From NCBI RefSeq assembly GCF_037392515.1, contig NC_090280.1, positions 18,602,001-18,666,000 of the forward strand: 64,000 nt of DNA, read 5' to 3'. The position numbers were made by a program, and so were the translations under genes. The notes under the pieces were generated by a model. The model did no database searches. It was not told the DNA's origin and saw nothing but the letters and a program-made list of their open reading frames with translations. The stretch is from Haliotis asinina (Eukaryota; Mollusca; Gastropoda; Lepetellida; Haliotidae). This document shows, piece by piece, positions 1 to 8,650 of the stretch. Each line of letters opens with the position of its first letter. Within the stretch, counting starts at the first letter, position 1.

Positions 1-240
1 GCCCCCTCCCCCAAATGCACCTCATTAACGGCATCAGTGTACCTAATGACTTTCTATTTTTTATATATTTTTTTCCAGTGATGCACCTAGCAACACTATC
101 GACGTACGTAATTTCCCATCCGCCCCCTCCCCCAAATGCACCTCGTTAACGGCATCAGTGTACCTAATGACTTTCTATTTTTTATATATTTTTTTCCAGT
201 GATGCACCTAACAACACTATCGACGTACGTAATTTCCCAC
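1..240. repeat. Two tandem copies of a ~120-bp repeat
   Basis: Bases 1-120 and 121-240 are two head-to-tail copies that differ at only a few positions. Each begins with a C-rich GCCCCCTCCCCCAAATGCAC stretch and ends near CGACGTACGTAATTTCCCA. A diverged copy of the same unit lies in reverse orientation near 28085-28275, so this is a dispersed repeat. It has replaced the expected 5' part of the protease relic that follows. Confidence 0.85.
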
Positions 241-630
241 ACTCCCACACCCAAGTGCTCACCTAGTTTACGTGCCAAAGGGGTGGGAATTATTGTTAAC
301 ACAGATGTGAGACAGAGACAGGGTCGTCACTGGATTGCCATGTATTTCAAAGGCAAGAAAGCAGAACTCTTTGACAGTTTAGGGGAGCAGCCTTTTGATA
401 AAGTGTTTGATCACTATATGAAGTACGAGAATGGAGACTCCTACACTCGCAATACAAATCAATTAATACCTTCCAATTCTGATGTATGTGGTTTGTTTGC
501 ATTGTATTTTCTTTTGAGTAAATTCAAAGCTGGCTTAAGCATGGGTGATATTGTGCGGCAGTTGGGTGGGAACGATCATTTCGTCAATGATGAATACGTA
601 TCTAGGTTCATTTGTCACTATTTCAAATAA
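241..630 (+). pseudogene. Adenain-type cysteine protease, N-terminally truncated
   Basis: The reading frame is open from 136 to the stop at 630, but only about the last 110 residues look like protein-family sequence; the first ~35 residues come from the tandem repeat. Visible family marks are GRHWIAMYF (catalytic His region), ELFDSLG (acidic residue region) and SDVCGLFALYFL (catalytic Cys region), in the order and spacing of the adenovirus/Polinton maturation protease that cleaves capsid precursors. The N-terminal third of the usual ~200-residue enzyme is missing, so this is probably inactive. It lies outside the TIRs of the intact Polinton at 4754-19154 and belongs with the decayed ATPase and basic protein just downstream. 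The family call is confident; the state (truncated relic) is inferred from the missing N-terminus. Confidence 0.75.
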
Positions 631-930
631 GATTCGTCTTAACCATATGTTACGCAAACGTGTGCGAAATATTGCTGAATGTTGACTTGTGTTCCGCATG
701 CTATTCAACGTACGGTAGTCAATCCTGATTGTTATAGTGTTATATGTGTATATGTCCTGATATTGCTGTCGCTGAAAACATCAATGAAAAATAAAAAAAG
801 AATAAAAAAACCATTAAAATAGAAAAATTGCTTCCTGTTGTGAATGTGAAAACGTGGTGCATAGTCCGTGTGCACGGGCCATGGTGAGTTGGCACGGTAC
901 AGCAGCCGTCATGGATCACTCTAGCGATGG
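631..930. other. Spacer between relic protease and relic ATPase
   Basis: An A-rich segment follows the protease stop (around 785-830). No open frame of interest or repeat copy is visible. It is probably the decayed intergenic part of the same virus-like element. Confidence 0.5.
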
Positions 931-1586
931 ATCTACTGTTGCTTATTACTGTTTCCTACACCTACAAGCGTATCAGTCATTGGAGGAAGTTCTTCTGGCA
1001 AAAGCCATCTGTTAAAAAGGATGTTGGAACAGGCTAAGGACATGTTTGAACAATCGCCCAACTTGATAGTGTATTGCTACGCGGTTTGGCAAGACGTGTA
1101 CAGCGACATGCGGCATTCCATTCCAGCATTCGATTTCACGACACCCTTCCCACGGAAGACGAACTGAGATCCTGGTCTGTTCAGTCGGGAAAACGTGTGT
1201 TGTTGGTGTTTGATGACTTAATGATTCAGATATCTAGGAATCCGCTCTTGCTGCATCTATACACTGCTCTCTCTCACCATTTAGGCATCACGGTGATCAA
1301 CATTCAATAACTGGCTTGTCCCAACCGCGAATGCAACAGAACCTGAACCACGTATTATTCCGCTCTGCTCCCTAATCCTAGGTCGGCTCACAAATACAAA
1401 ATTTTGGCCTCTCAAATGTTCCATGGACAAAGCAAGTACTTCAGCGAATCGTTGAAAGATGCCATAGAGGGGAATAATTTTAGCTACCTACTCGTCAACG
1501 CATCTCCCTATGCCGACGAGCGCTACGGTCGTTTACGTACAGGTATATCTCCTGGAGATGGGTGCACTGTGTATTTACCAAAATAG
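930..1586 (+). pseudogene. Decayed P-loop (packaging-type) ATPase
   Basis: Pieces of one ATPase are spread over different frames. A Walker A motif GGSSSGKSH is encoded near 980-1005, in a frame that stops near 1166. A second frame (1074-1310) carries the Walker B-like RVLLVFDDLM and a helix ending in GITVINIQ. A third (to 1586) carries FHGQSKYFSESLKDA, SYLLVNASP and a C-terminal VYLPK. The order matches a family of ATPases with a FDDLM/LDDLM Walker B that I recall from virus-like elements of aquatic invertebrates. It is clearly different from the A32-like ATPase of the intact Polinton (LFILDDCS). At least two or three frameshifts make it non-functional as written. Its probable role was genome packaging, inferred from the P-loop motifs and the neighbouring protease. 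Confidence 0.6.
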
Positions 1587-1871
1587 CTATATAGCAGAAC
1601 ACATCTTGAATTAATAATCAGTTTGTGAAAGGAGTGTGGACAAGAAGGCATACTCTTCAGTAGCAGTGGTTCACACATGAACAAGGAGAGGACTCTTCCT
1701 TCACTGTGAAAAGTGGTATACCAGAAGGTCGCAAGCTATCGACGAGCTTTCAGGTGTTGTCGAGGTATCGAATCACTGGGGAGGCAAGATTCTGTTTTAC
1801 GACTGGAGGGGTAAAATTCATCTGTGACAGCTTAGCAGGCATCTGAACCACGGTTGTTTCAATCCTACATC
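1587..1871. other. Spacer in decayed element
   Basis: About 285 bases between the ATPase relic and the basic protein. No motif, repeat or convincing frame was seen. Confidence 0.4.
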
Positions 1872-2258
1872 ATGAGCGAGCCAGTGCAAAAACACGTGTC
1901 TTTTCTACGCTTGTTCGAACGGGTCAACACCAAGCAAAGGAACGCTTTGCTGACACACCTTTCTGGTGAACAATTTAAATCTATTATCACGACGATATAT
2001 AAAATCCAATACGTCACCATACCCTTGTCCGACCCCGATAAATTGAGACTGCGACGATACAAAAATCTCATTAGGACCCTAGCGAGCAACACGGTAGGAA
2101 GTCGTGAGAAACGTCAACTGCTGGTCTCACATCATACAGTAATGCGTGTGTGCATAAGAATTTTAATGGCTTACCTATCGTTCTCTCGTCATGGCCAAGG
2201 CAGTGATGCTGATGGAAACGAGAAACCTCTCAACAACAGCAGTTACTCTTTGTTCTGA
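1872..2258 (+). CDS. Short basic protein of the decayed virus-like element
   Basis: The ATG at 1872 (MSEPVQKHVSFLRLF) is chosen as the start; the frame is open six codons further 5'. The 128-residue product is rich in Lys/Arg in its middle (DKLRLRRYKNLIRTLA, REKRQLL). From memory it resembles short basic proteins encoded beside the FDDLM-type ATPase and protease in other invertebrate virus-like elements, possibly a DNA-condensing core protein; that role is inference. The C-terminal ~40 residues look like a frame-shifted tail, since related proteins as I recall them end in a Gly/Leu-rich hydrophobic segment. The gene may therefore also be damaged. Confidence 0.45.
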   Translation: MSEPVQKHVSFLRLFERVNTKQRNALLTHLSGEQFKSIITTIYKIQYVTIPLSDPDKLRLRRYKNLIRTLASNTVGSREKRQLLVSHHTVMRVCIRILMAYLSFSRHGQGSDADGNEKPLNNSSYSLF

Positions 2259-2269
2259 GTTCTCGTTCA

Positions 2270-2640
2270 TCTTCTAAAGAACAGTAAATCTAAGAGAACT
2301 ATAGGAAAAGTAATGTCTCTGTTTCTCTTTGTCAAATATAAAGTCGACACGGGCAACATGACAGTGACGGATAATTTAGAAATTGTGTGTTGCCAAATGG
2401 AAACGTGCTGAAAGATTCGAACCTCACAAAGTTGATTCGATATTCTATTCTTGGTTCCGAGTCTATGCCAAAAAAGAAAAGACCAACTGGTTGTAAGGAG
2501 TTTTGTAAATTGCTCGTAAGTTTGCGTGTGTCCAAACATCTTGTGAGTGCGACAAGAACTGTACATAAAACGTAAGCCTTGGCTTGGCATACCAGGAAAC
2601 CGTGGAAACTTGTAATGTTTGTAAAAGTGTTGAGTCAGTG
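2270..2640 (+). pseudogene. Fragment of a further virus-like element protein
   Basis: Bases 2387-2575 encode LPNGNVLKDSNLTKLI and later RPTGCKEFCKLL. This recalls the C-terminal part of a protein that accompanies the same ATPase/protease set in other elements, with the pattern LPxGxxxxxSNLxxLx followed by PxGxxxF. Upstream sequence (2300-2386) is in another frame, so the gene is broken. Function is unknown. Confidence 0.35.
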
Positions 2641-2744
2641 ATGAATGGCCATAATGTAATGCTACGTTAGCAGATAGCAGTAATAAAAAAATGTTTGATA
2701 ACACAGCATTGTTGTGGGTGTACTGTTATTTGTTTTAGCATACA

Positions 2745-3030
2745 TCAAACCTGCTAGGACCCGTGAAGGTCCCGGGATAGGATAGCCCTTCAGCAACCCA
2801 TGCTTGCCATAAAAGGCGACTCTGCTTGTAAGCGGCGACTAACGGGATCGGGTGGTCAGTCTCGCTGACTTTGTTGACACATCTCATCGGTTCGCACTTG
2901 CGCAGATCGATGCTCATATTGTTGATCACTGGATTGTCTGGTCCAGACTGGATTATTTACAGACCGTCGCCATATGGCTGGAAAATATTGCTGAGTGCGG
3001 CGTAAAACTAAACTCACTCACTCAAACATG
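2745..3030 (+). repeat. Dispersed SINE-like repeat, family R1
   Basis: The copy runs from CCTGCTAGGACCCGTGAAGG to the tail GCGTAAAACTAAACTCACTC. The family core (GATCACTGGATTGTCTGGTC, then ATTTACAGACCG) recurs at 48410-48658 (+), 59098-59350 (+) and 63283-63515 (-). Partial copies lie near 34725-34850 (-) and 47380-47460 (+). Short length, many copies and a fixed tail suggest a SINE. Confidence 0.75.
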
Positions 3031-3645
3031 ATACCACGAGTAGTAAATCTTGAAGGAAACAGCATTGTCTGAAAGAGGTTGCAGGTCAAGGTGATGATCA
3101 CAGTGACGGAACATGCTGCAAGGGAATGTACACTATAATTTGTCATATAATGTGTTATATGAATATATTTACACCAAATCAAATACGTGGTGGAAAACAT
3201 GTACAAGAAACAACATGTACAAGGACAAGAAGCAAATGTTTACACTAATTTTACTCCGATTGAGGTAAGGCCTAAGCACACCAAACATCTAACGTATTAA
3301 ATTCTCATTTGTTAGTTCCTCTCGTCTTTGCAAACACACCGAATAAAGCATAAAAACACATACCTCTTTGAGAGTAGTCTACGTTCTTCGACTGGACTTG
3401 TAAAACCATTTTAAAACAAATTCTACCGAGGGAGTCATCTTATACAAAAATGTTTATTCGTGGGTTGATCGAGGCGGGATGCAGGTTGCTGACATTCTGA
3501 CTAATTAAACAGACACAAATGCACTTAGGGGTGTGTGATTTCCTAGTTGTTACATTAATTATAATTTTCACAAAATGTCGGAGAACTGTGTAATAGTTCA
3601 AAGTTAATAGTTTGAAGTAATAGTTTCCTCTCTCTGTGTGCGTGT
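3031..3645. other. Unassigned spacer
   Basis: AT-rich sequence with no convincing open frame. No repeat copy was recognised here. Confidence 0.4.
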
Positions 3646-3850
3646 GTGTGAGTGAGTGACTTAATATTTTACGTCACATCGGCAATATCTCATCAGCCTT
3701 TGCTCGCTTCGCTCGCATATATGAAGACTGGTCATATTCTCTACGCTGCGCAACCCACTTGCGCAACAGTTTGCCTCTGGTTCAATATAGATCTAAACCC
3801 TAGTTGGATTTACACCATCCCTTCAGCTGATGGCGATTGTACAAAAGGTT
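3646..3850 (-). repeat. Dispersed repeat family R2, partial copy
   Basis: Read on the minus strand, the segment near 3800-3850 resembles the start of the copy at 25905 (CAGCTGAGGGGATGGTGTAA-like), and the segment near 3650-3700 resembles its end (GCCGATGTGACGTTAAATAT-like followed by ACTCACTCAC). The middle (about 3700-3790) is different and matches, in inverted orientation, bases 19890-19985 on the other side of the Polinton. Confidence 0.6.
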
Positions 3851-3859
3851 AGCCAAAAT

Positions 3860-4753
3860 TAAAAGAACAGGAATACTACGATTAAAAACCTGGTAGACAT
3901 AAATTTACTGTTAATGTTTGTGGACTTAGGTACCCTCTTAGAAGGACCATAATCTTACAATACTTCAACACCGTTTGAGGGTACAGCCACCAACAATTCA
4001 AATTACTAATTCAAACTACCAGTCATTAAAATACATCTATTTACAGAAACATACTATTCAAAATTCAACCAAAAAATCAATTTCTTTTAAAAAACCTATA
4101 TTTAAATGTGAATTAACGCTGGTAAAAAGATCCTTAATTGTTTTAACTGTAAAATACTTATCCCTTGTGATTCAGAATTCAACACAGTCAAGCAGAATAT
4201 GTTTGACTGTAACTCTCTCATCACAAGGGATACAAAATGGAGGATCCTCACCTTTTAACAGGTACGCATGAGTATATCTAGTGTGACCAATACGACATCG
4301 TCGTAAAATAACCTCTCCAAATCTGGACTGACAACCGAAGTGGGTATAACCAATGTAAGGTTTTATCTCATGTAATTTATTGATAACTACTTGGGTGTCC
4401 CACTTCTTTTGCATCAGATCACGGATATAAGATCTAATGGTGGCTTTGTAATCACTATAAGGAATAAGAAGTGGTGTCACAGATTTGTTGAGTGCTGCTT
4501 TAGCAGCAAGGTCAGCCAATGTGTTACTAGAGATTCCTACATGGCTTGGTAACCAACAGAAGACGATGTCATATTCGCCAGTGGTAAGATCATTATACAA
4601 TTCAATAATTTCTATTAAAAGTGGATGTTTGCAAGAAATATTTTTAATAGCCTGAAGGCAAGAAAGAGAGTCGGAATAAATTATATATTGTTTACGTTTA
4701 GGGTGTATTTGAATATATGTAAAAGCTGTTAATATGGCGTTAGCTTCTGCTGT
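3860..4753 (-). mobile_element. 3' end of a non-LTR retrotransposon (RNase H domain), left part
   Basis: The minus-strand frame from 4753 down to 4172 encodes an RNase H domain. It carries TAEANAIL, YIIYSDSLSCLQAI (catalytic Asp region), FCWLPSHVGISSNTLADLAA (His/Asp region) and a C-terminal Cys/His stretch (FCIPCDERVTVKHILLDC). Sequence down to about 3860 is likely its 3' UTR. The Polinton interrupts it: the codons just 5' of the break (encoding DNSYIFTA) are found on the other side, at 19155-19185. A related, more decayed copy lies at 60107-60600. No intact reverse transcriptase remains here. Confidence 0.8.
4748..4753. repeat. Polinton target-site duplication, left
   Basis: TGCTGT precedes the left terminus; the matching copy is at 19154-19159. 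GCTGT is shared outside the longest match of the two termini. With a 6-bp duplication, as is usual for Polintons, the first T overlaps the last base of the right TIR. Confidence 0.7.
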
Positions 4754-5087
4754 AGTAGTATAGGGAATAGGGGTTTTGGCTCACTTTCAAGAAATGTCTC
4801 TACAAAGCCTTATTTACTAAATAAGGCTTTGGTTGGGACCTTAGATCTTGCTACTATTACCCCTACTACAAAAAGGTTGGGTGTCTATGAAACAGTTTAC
4901 CGTGTATTGGTTGGAGGTAACACTGTGCCGTACGGTACGATCAATAATTCTTCTCTTACAAACCCCCTACCCGGCCCATCCCTCAAGTAGTACAAGTTAG
5001 GTTCGTCGGCTTTCATATCCACTTTATCTATGTTGTAAGTTTTGACTGACCATATAGGATCGGTGGCTCGCTTACGGCTATCACCCT
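4754..5087 (+). repeat. Left terminal inverted repeat of Polinton (334 bp)
   Basis: Matches the reverse complement of 18821-19154 without gaps; I see only two mismatches, both near the inner end. It contains a 13-bp-arm hairpin (4804-4830) and the last ~63 codons of the integrase gene. Confidence 0.93.
4804..4830. other. Near-perfect palindrome in left TIR
   Basis: Arms 4804-4816 and 4818-4830 are exact inverse complements around a single C. The arm reads AAAGCCTTATTTA. An equal structure is in the right TIR at 19078-19104. Confidence 0.85.
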
Positions 5088-5865
5088 CGTGTTCCCCCGG
5101 CTGGTATAGATACCTCACTAGGGCCCTATCTGGTATCTGTTTCTCCTTCCCACGCAATGGAGCGGCCGACTCTGCAACTATTGATTTTAGTTTGATAGCG
5201 TCTGCCGGTTTCTTACCGGTGAGACGGGTGACTTCATGGTTGATTGCCGACACCACCTTGGGTAATCTCGTGACCCATTCAGTCGATCGTTTTCCAGGGG
5301 TGACCATCTCCCTAGCATACTGATGGCCGAACAAGCGCTCAGCCAAAGTCCTATTAAATCTCTCAACTATGGCTTGGCTGCGATGGGCTCCGGCCGTGCC
5401 ACGCCTGACCTTTGTATCGTGTTTGGCTAGCAGTTGTGACACGGCACCCATGAACTCCTGTCCGGGGTCAACTTGCAGCTCTGTTGGCCACGTCAGCGGA
5501 CTGCGTTTGTATATGCCTTCGAATCCTCTGGCTACCTGGGCCGAATCTTTCGTGGTCAAGGGTTCGGCTTCCTTATAACGACTGGCTACGTCCACTACGG
5601 TTAAGGCATACTTGTACCTCTTGTCGTGGGGTAGGAACAGTAGGTCTGCCTGGTGAACGCTATTAGGTATGTTAATACCGAACCTCCTTCTAGGCACGTA
5701 GCGTGGTGCCGGCAAATAGATCTGCCACAGGGCTTGTTTTTCAAGCCACGCTTTGGCTTCCTCCGGGGGTACTCGCGCTATTTTAGCTAGCTTATCTACT
5801 GCGCTAGCTCCTTTCCAGTACCCACGCGGGCTGTAGTAAATAGCCTCAAATTTTTTCATGTCCAT
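4897..5865 (-). CDS. Polinton integrase (rve family)
   Basis: A 322-residue DDE-type integrase that would join the element's ends to host DNA. The catalytic acidic residues are visible as D74 (HQADLLFLP), D133 (QVDPGQEF) and E168 (AIVERFNRTL), with 34 residues between the last two. The N-terminal ~60 residues (IYYSPRGYWKG, then WLEKQALWQIY) match the lead-in typical of Polinton integrases. The C-terminal ~63 residues, a likely DNA-binding tail, are encoded inside the left TIR, so a second copy of this part lies in the right TIR. Start chosen at the ATG at 5865, which overlaps the end of the polymerase gene by 20 bases. The frame is intact with a TAA stop. Confidence 0.93.
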   Translation of the reverse strand: MDMKKFEAIYYSPRGYWKGASAVDKLAKIARVPPEEAKAWLEKQALWQIYLPAPRYVPRRRFGINIPNSVHQADLLFLPHDKRYKYALTVVDVASRYKEAEPLTTKDSAQVARGFEGIYKRSPLTWPTELQVDPGQEFMGAVSQLLAKHDTKVRRGTAGAHRSQAIVERFNRTLAERLFGHQYAREMVTPGKRSTEWVTRLPKVVSAINHEVTRLTGKKPADAIKLKSIVAESAAPLRGKEKQIPDRALVRYLYQPGEHEGDSRKRATDPIWSVKTYNIDKVDMKADEPNLYYLRDGPGRGFVREELLIVPYGTVLPPTNTR

Positions 5866-8650
5866 ACGCGTATGTGTTTATCCCATCAATAGCTATCCAA
5901 CGTTTCGTGTCCATAGGCGACAGGGACGTCTTGTTTATAGTCAGTCCGTATATCTTATGTCCATCACTTCTAAGTGTGTTCATTTTATGCCTAAAGGTAC
6001 GGGTCTTGAACAGGGCTTCCTTGAATCTGGCGTGTTTGATGTGTTGTTTCACCACATACTTCTTAACCCCCTTAGCCTTCCGGATCTCACTATTGTCGGC
6101 TTTCAGTATGGAGTACATCTTAGGTCTCAAACCTATGTACTCGGCTATGGGCGTGCCAGCACACTCGTCCTTCATCTTACCTAGGACCTTTTTATTTACC
6201 GTACTGTGTATGGCATGGGTCTTAGGGTAGTCGCTGGTGTCGTATAAATCGAGGTGTTTTTTCATGTCCTCGTACACGTCCTCGGTTCGAATCTCCATCA
6301 GCAGGGAATCCGTGTCAGTGTACAGCACTTCACACCTGTCACCGTACTGTTTCTTTAGCTCGTTGTAGTAAAAGTCGTACATCAGGTGTTTGGATAAATC
6401 GAGGATGCTCATCCCCACGTAAACAGGCCGGTTGAATTTTATGTGACTTTTCTTCATGTGTAGGGCAACCAGGTTGTCTGTGAATATCTTACTACGGTTG
6501 AATGCCGGACTGGCTATCAATCTCCTGAGCTTGTCTTCCTCACTCGACCGAACCAGCTTCACGGTCACGCGTTTCCTCAGGTTCTCCATAGTCTTACCAA
6601 ACACCGAGTTGTTCATGAGTTTGTAGAGATTTTTCTCAAAATCACTGGTGGCTTTTTTTCGTAGGTCTGTGTTCATTCTGATGTAGGGCTCCATCCATGG
6701 TCTCTGGTCGAACATGAGCACCCTGTGTATTTTGGTCAGCCTCATACCCAACGACAGGTACAGCTGTAGGTTGCGATAGTGAACGATGTACTTGGTCTTA
6801 TTCATTAAGTTAGGCACGAGTTTTTCAACGTCTGTCACACGCCCACCTAACAAGTTATGTTGGTACTCAGACATCCAGTCTGGGTTAACCCTCATACGTT
6901 CGGGGGCCAGGGGGTTGCTGTTGTGCGATGTGTGTAATTCCTTGGTATACTCTAAGTCAACCTCGAGGATATAACCTTTGTTTGAATCTGGTGCAACCCC
7001 CATAACATCCACGTGGGGTACCCATTCGAATCCCCCTGTAGGTAGATACTGGCTCATGGCCCAGCCGTACAGGTTGTTTGCGTCGAGGTAGAGAATGTGA
7101 TTGGTTGGTTTGTTAGGATCGTAACCTTTCACGTATTGATTATTTGCTTTCGCGTATCGTTTGGATGCCATAGAAATCCCACCTCGCAAGCCTTTCTCAA
7201 TGAATAGGTGCATGTCGTAATCTGTGAGCAATTCCAAATTAACTCCGGTCTTTTTAAGCAAGGCGTCCCACGACAGACCTGGGCTGGTGTAATACCATGC
7301 GGGGTCGAGTTTATACTGCTTGAAACACGTCCGCCTAAACGTTTCAAACACGTCGGCTAACAGCAGTACATCTGTCCTCAAGTACAGGTCGTGATAATCA
7401 CCCAGGTTCTTACAACCCAGTTTATTCCATACGTTAGTCGCGTGCGAGTAATCATCTCGTGAGACGGACGCCTCATTCAGCTTGCTATAAAAGCAGTCAA
7501 TAGGGGGTAGTCTGGTCTCGGTGAACTTGACCCAACTATCCATGTACTCATAGGGGTACACACCCTTCCTCATAAGCAGGGGTCTAGTCTCGGCGTCTGT
7601 GTATCGATCGGTGATAGGGAAGGTATTGTTGGCCTTGACCAGACTGTCGAGTGACGACAGGAGGAACTGAAACGAGTCAATGAACCTAAGTCCGTTTAAG
7701 CTGAAGGAGATGTATCTCTCCATGTTGTTGGGGATGCACGTTATATTACCATCGATTTTCGCGATGGCCTGCATGATCAAGTGTGAGTCGTACCCTCTCA
7801 AGTTGTGAAAGACAACGGGGATGTTTATTGTCTTAGGGTTGATTTTAAGCTTGAGGTTGCACGCGTTGTGAGCGGCGCCTCTATACTTACCAGTTATGTG
7901 ACAGTGATCTCTCACCGAATCACCGTTAAGTGGTGATTCACACACGTGACAGTTAGTGCTACTAGCGTGGGCTAGCCTGTCGACTCGGGTCAGACGCATG
8001 GGAGCGATTTTATACAATGCATTCCTAATAATTTTTTCTTCCTCCTGCAAACACTTTAGAAACCTTTCAGCCGCGTCAGGCCCCCTATATACTACCGGAG
8101 CTTTCGTTTCCCCGTCACAACGGACGACAATGTATCCAAACGAACAGGCTTTATGCTCTTGTGTCTTGTGGGTGAAGCTACCACTGGGAGCCTCGCCGGC
8201 GGCACCACTGGGGGGTGTGGGGGTATCCCCCACAACTAAGGCTTCGAAGTCGGCGTATATGATATAAGGCACAGACATTTGGTTCTTGTGGTTACAGAAT
8301 TTTAGGATATTATCACCTTCCTTAGGCATGTCGACTCGTATGGCCGTCTGCCCCACACCTTGACAATCATCCCGGTGGGATTCTAATAAATCAGCTCGGG
8401 TGAAGCCATGTAGACATCGTTCACAGAAGTGGGTCTTTCCTTTGTATGCTGATTGGTCATACAACAGCCTGCTAAAGTGTTTTATCCATGTGTAGTGATA
8501 CTTGTCACCTCGCTGGATCATGAATATATTGATAACTTGGTGATCCTTCACCGGGCTGACCCTGTGTACTATTGTTGTGTTACCTTCGTGCCCAAAAACA
8601 TTTATAGCCAGATTATTCTGTTTTTCTACTTTAGTGATCTGGGGGTGGGT
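5846..8650 (-). CDS. Family B DNA polymerase, main part (exonuclease and polymerase)
   Basis: This open frame holds the catalytic part of the element's replicase. Numbered from the ATG at 8551 (901 residues): a Cys/His finger at C43/C46/H59/C63; exonuclease motif I YADFEAL (D101, E103); an HNH-like Cys/His cluster around 201-231 (CHVCESPLNG, DHCHITGKYRGA); Exo II NLRGYDSHL; Exo III YLRTD (390-394); polymerase motif A YLDANNLYGWAMSQYLP (D490); motif B KLMNNSVFGKTMEN; and motif C YTDTDS (744-749). All key residues are present. The frame is open about 33 codons further 5' than 8551, to 8650, and that stretch continues the usual Polinton PolB sequence. The N-terminal part of the protein is in another frame (8626-9564), so the gene is split by one frameshift. 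Confidence 0.9.
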   Translation of the reverse strand, partial: THPQITKVEKQNNLAINVFGHEGNTTIVHRVSPVKDHQVINIFMIQRGDKYHYTWIKHFSRLLYDQSAYKGKTHFCERCLHGFTRADLLESHRDDCQGVGQTAIRVDMPKEGDNILKFCNHKNQMSVPYIIYADFEALVVGDTPTPPSGAAGEAPSGSFTHKTQEHKACSFGYIVVRCDGETKAPVVYRGPDAAERFLKCLQEEEKIIRNALYKIAPMRLTRVDRLAHASSTNCHVCESPLNGDSVRDHCHITGKYRGAAHNACNLKLKINPKTINIPVVFHNLRGYDSHLIMQAIAKIDGNITCIPNNMERYISFSLNGLRFIDSFQFLLSSLDSLVKANNTFPITDRYTDAETRPLLMRKGVYPYEYMDSWVKFTETRLPPIDCFYSKLNEASVSRDDYSHATNVWNKLGCKNLGDYHDLYLRTDVLLLADVFETFRRTCFKQYKLDPAWYYTSPGLSWDALLKKTGVNLELLTDYDMHLFIEKGLRGGISMASKRYAKANNQYVKGYDPNKPTNHILYLDANNLYGWAMSQYLPTGGFEWVPHVDVMGVAPDSNKGYILEVDLEYTKELHTSHNSNPLAPERMRVNPDWMSEYQHNLLGGRVTDVEKLVPNLMNKTKYIVHYRNLQLYLSLGMRLTKIHRVLMFDQRPWMEPYIRMNTDLRKKATSDFEKNLYKLMNNSVFGKTMENLRKRVTVKLVRSSEEDKLRRLIASPAFNRSKIFTDNLVALHMKKSHIKFNRPVYVGMSILDLSKHLMYDFYYNELKKQYGDRCEVLYTDTDSLLMEIRTEDVYEDMKKHLDLYDTSDYPKTHAIHSTVNKKVLGKMKDECAGTPIAEYIGLRPKMYSILKADNSEIRKAKGVKKYVVKQHIKHARFKEALFKTRTFRHKMNTLRSDGHKIYGLTINKTSLSPMDTKRWIAIDGINTYAYGHEKI

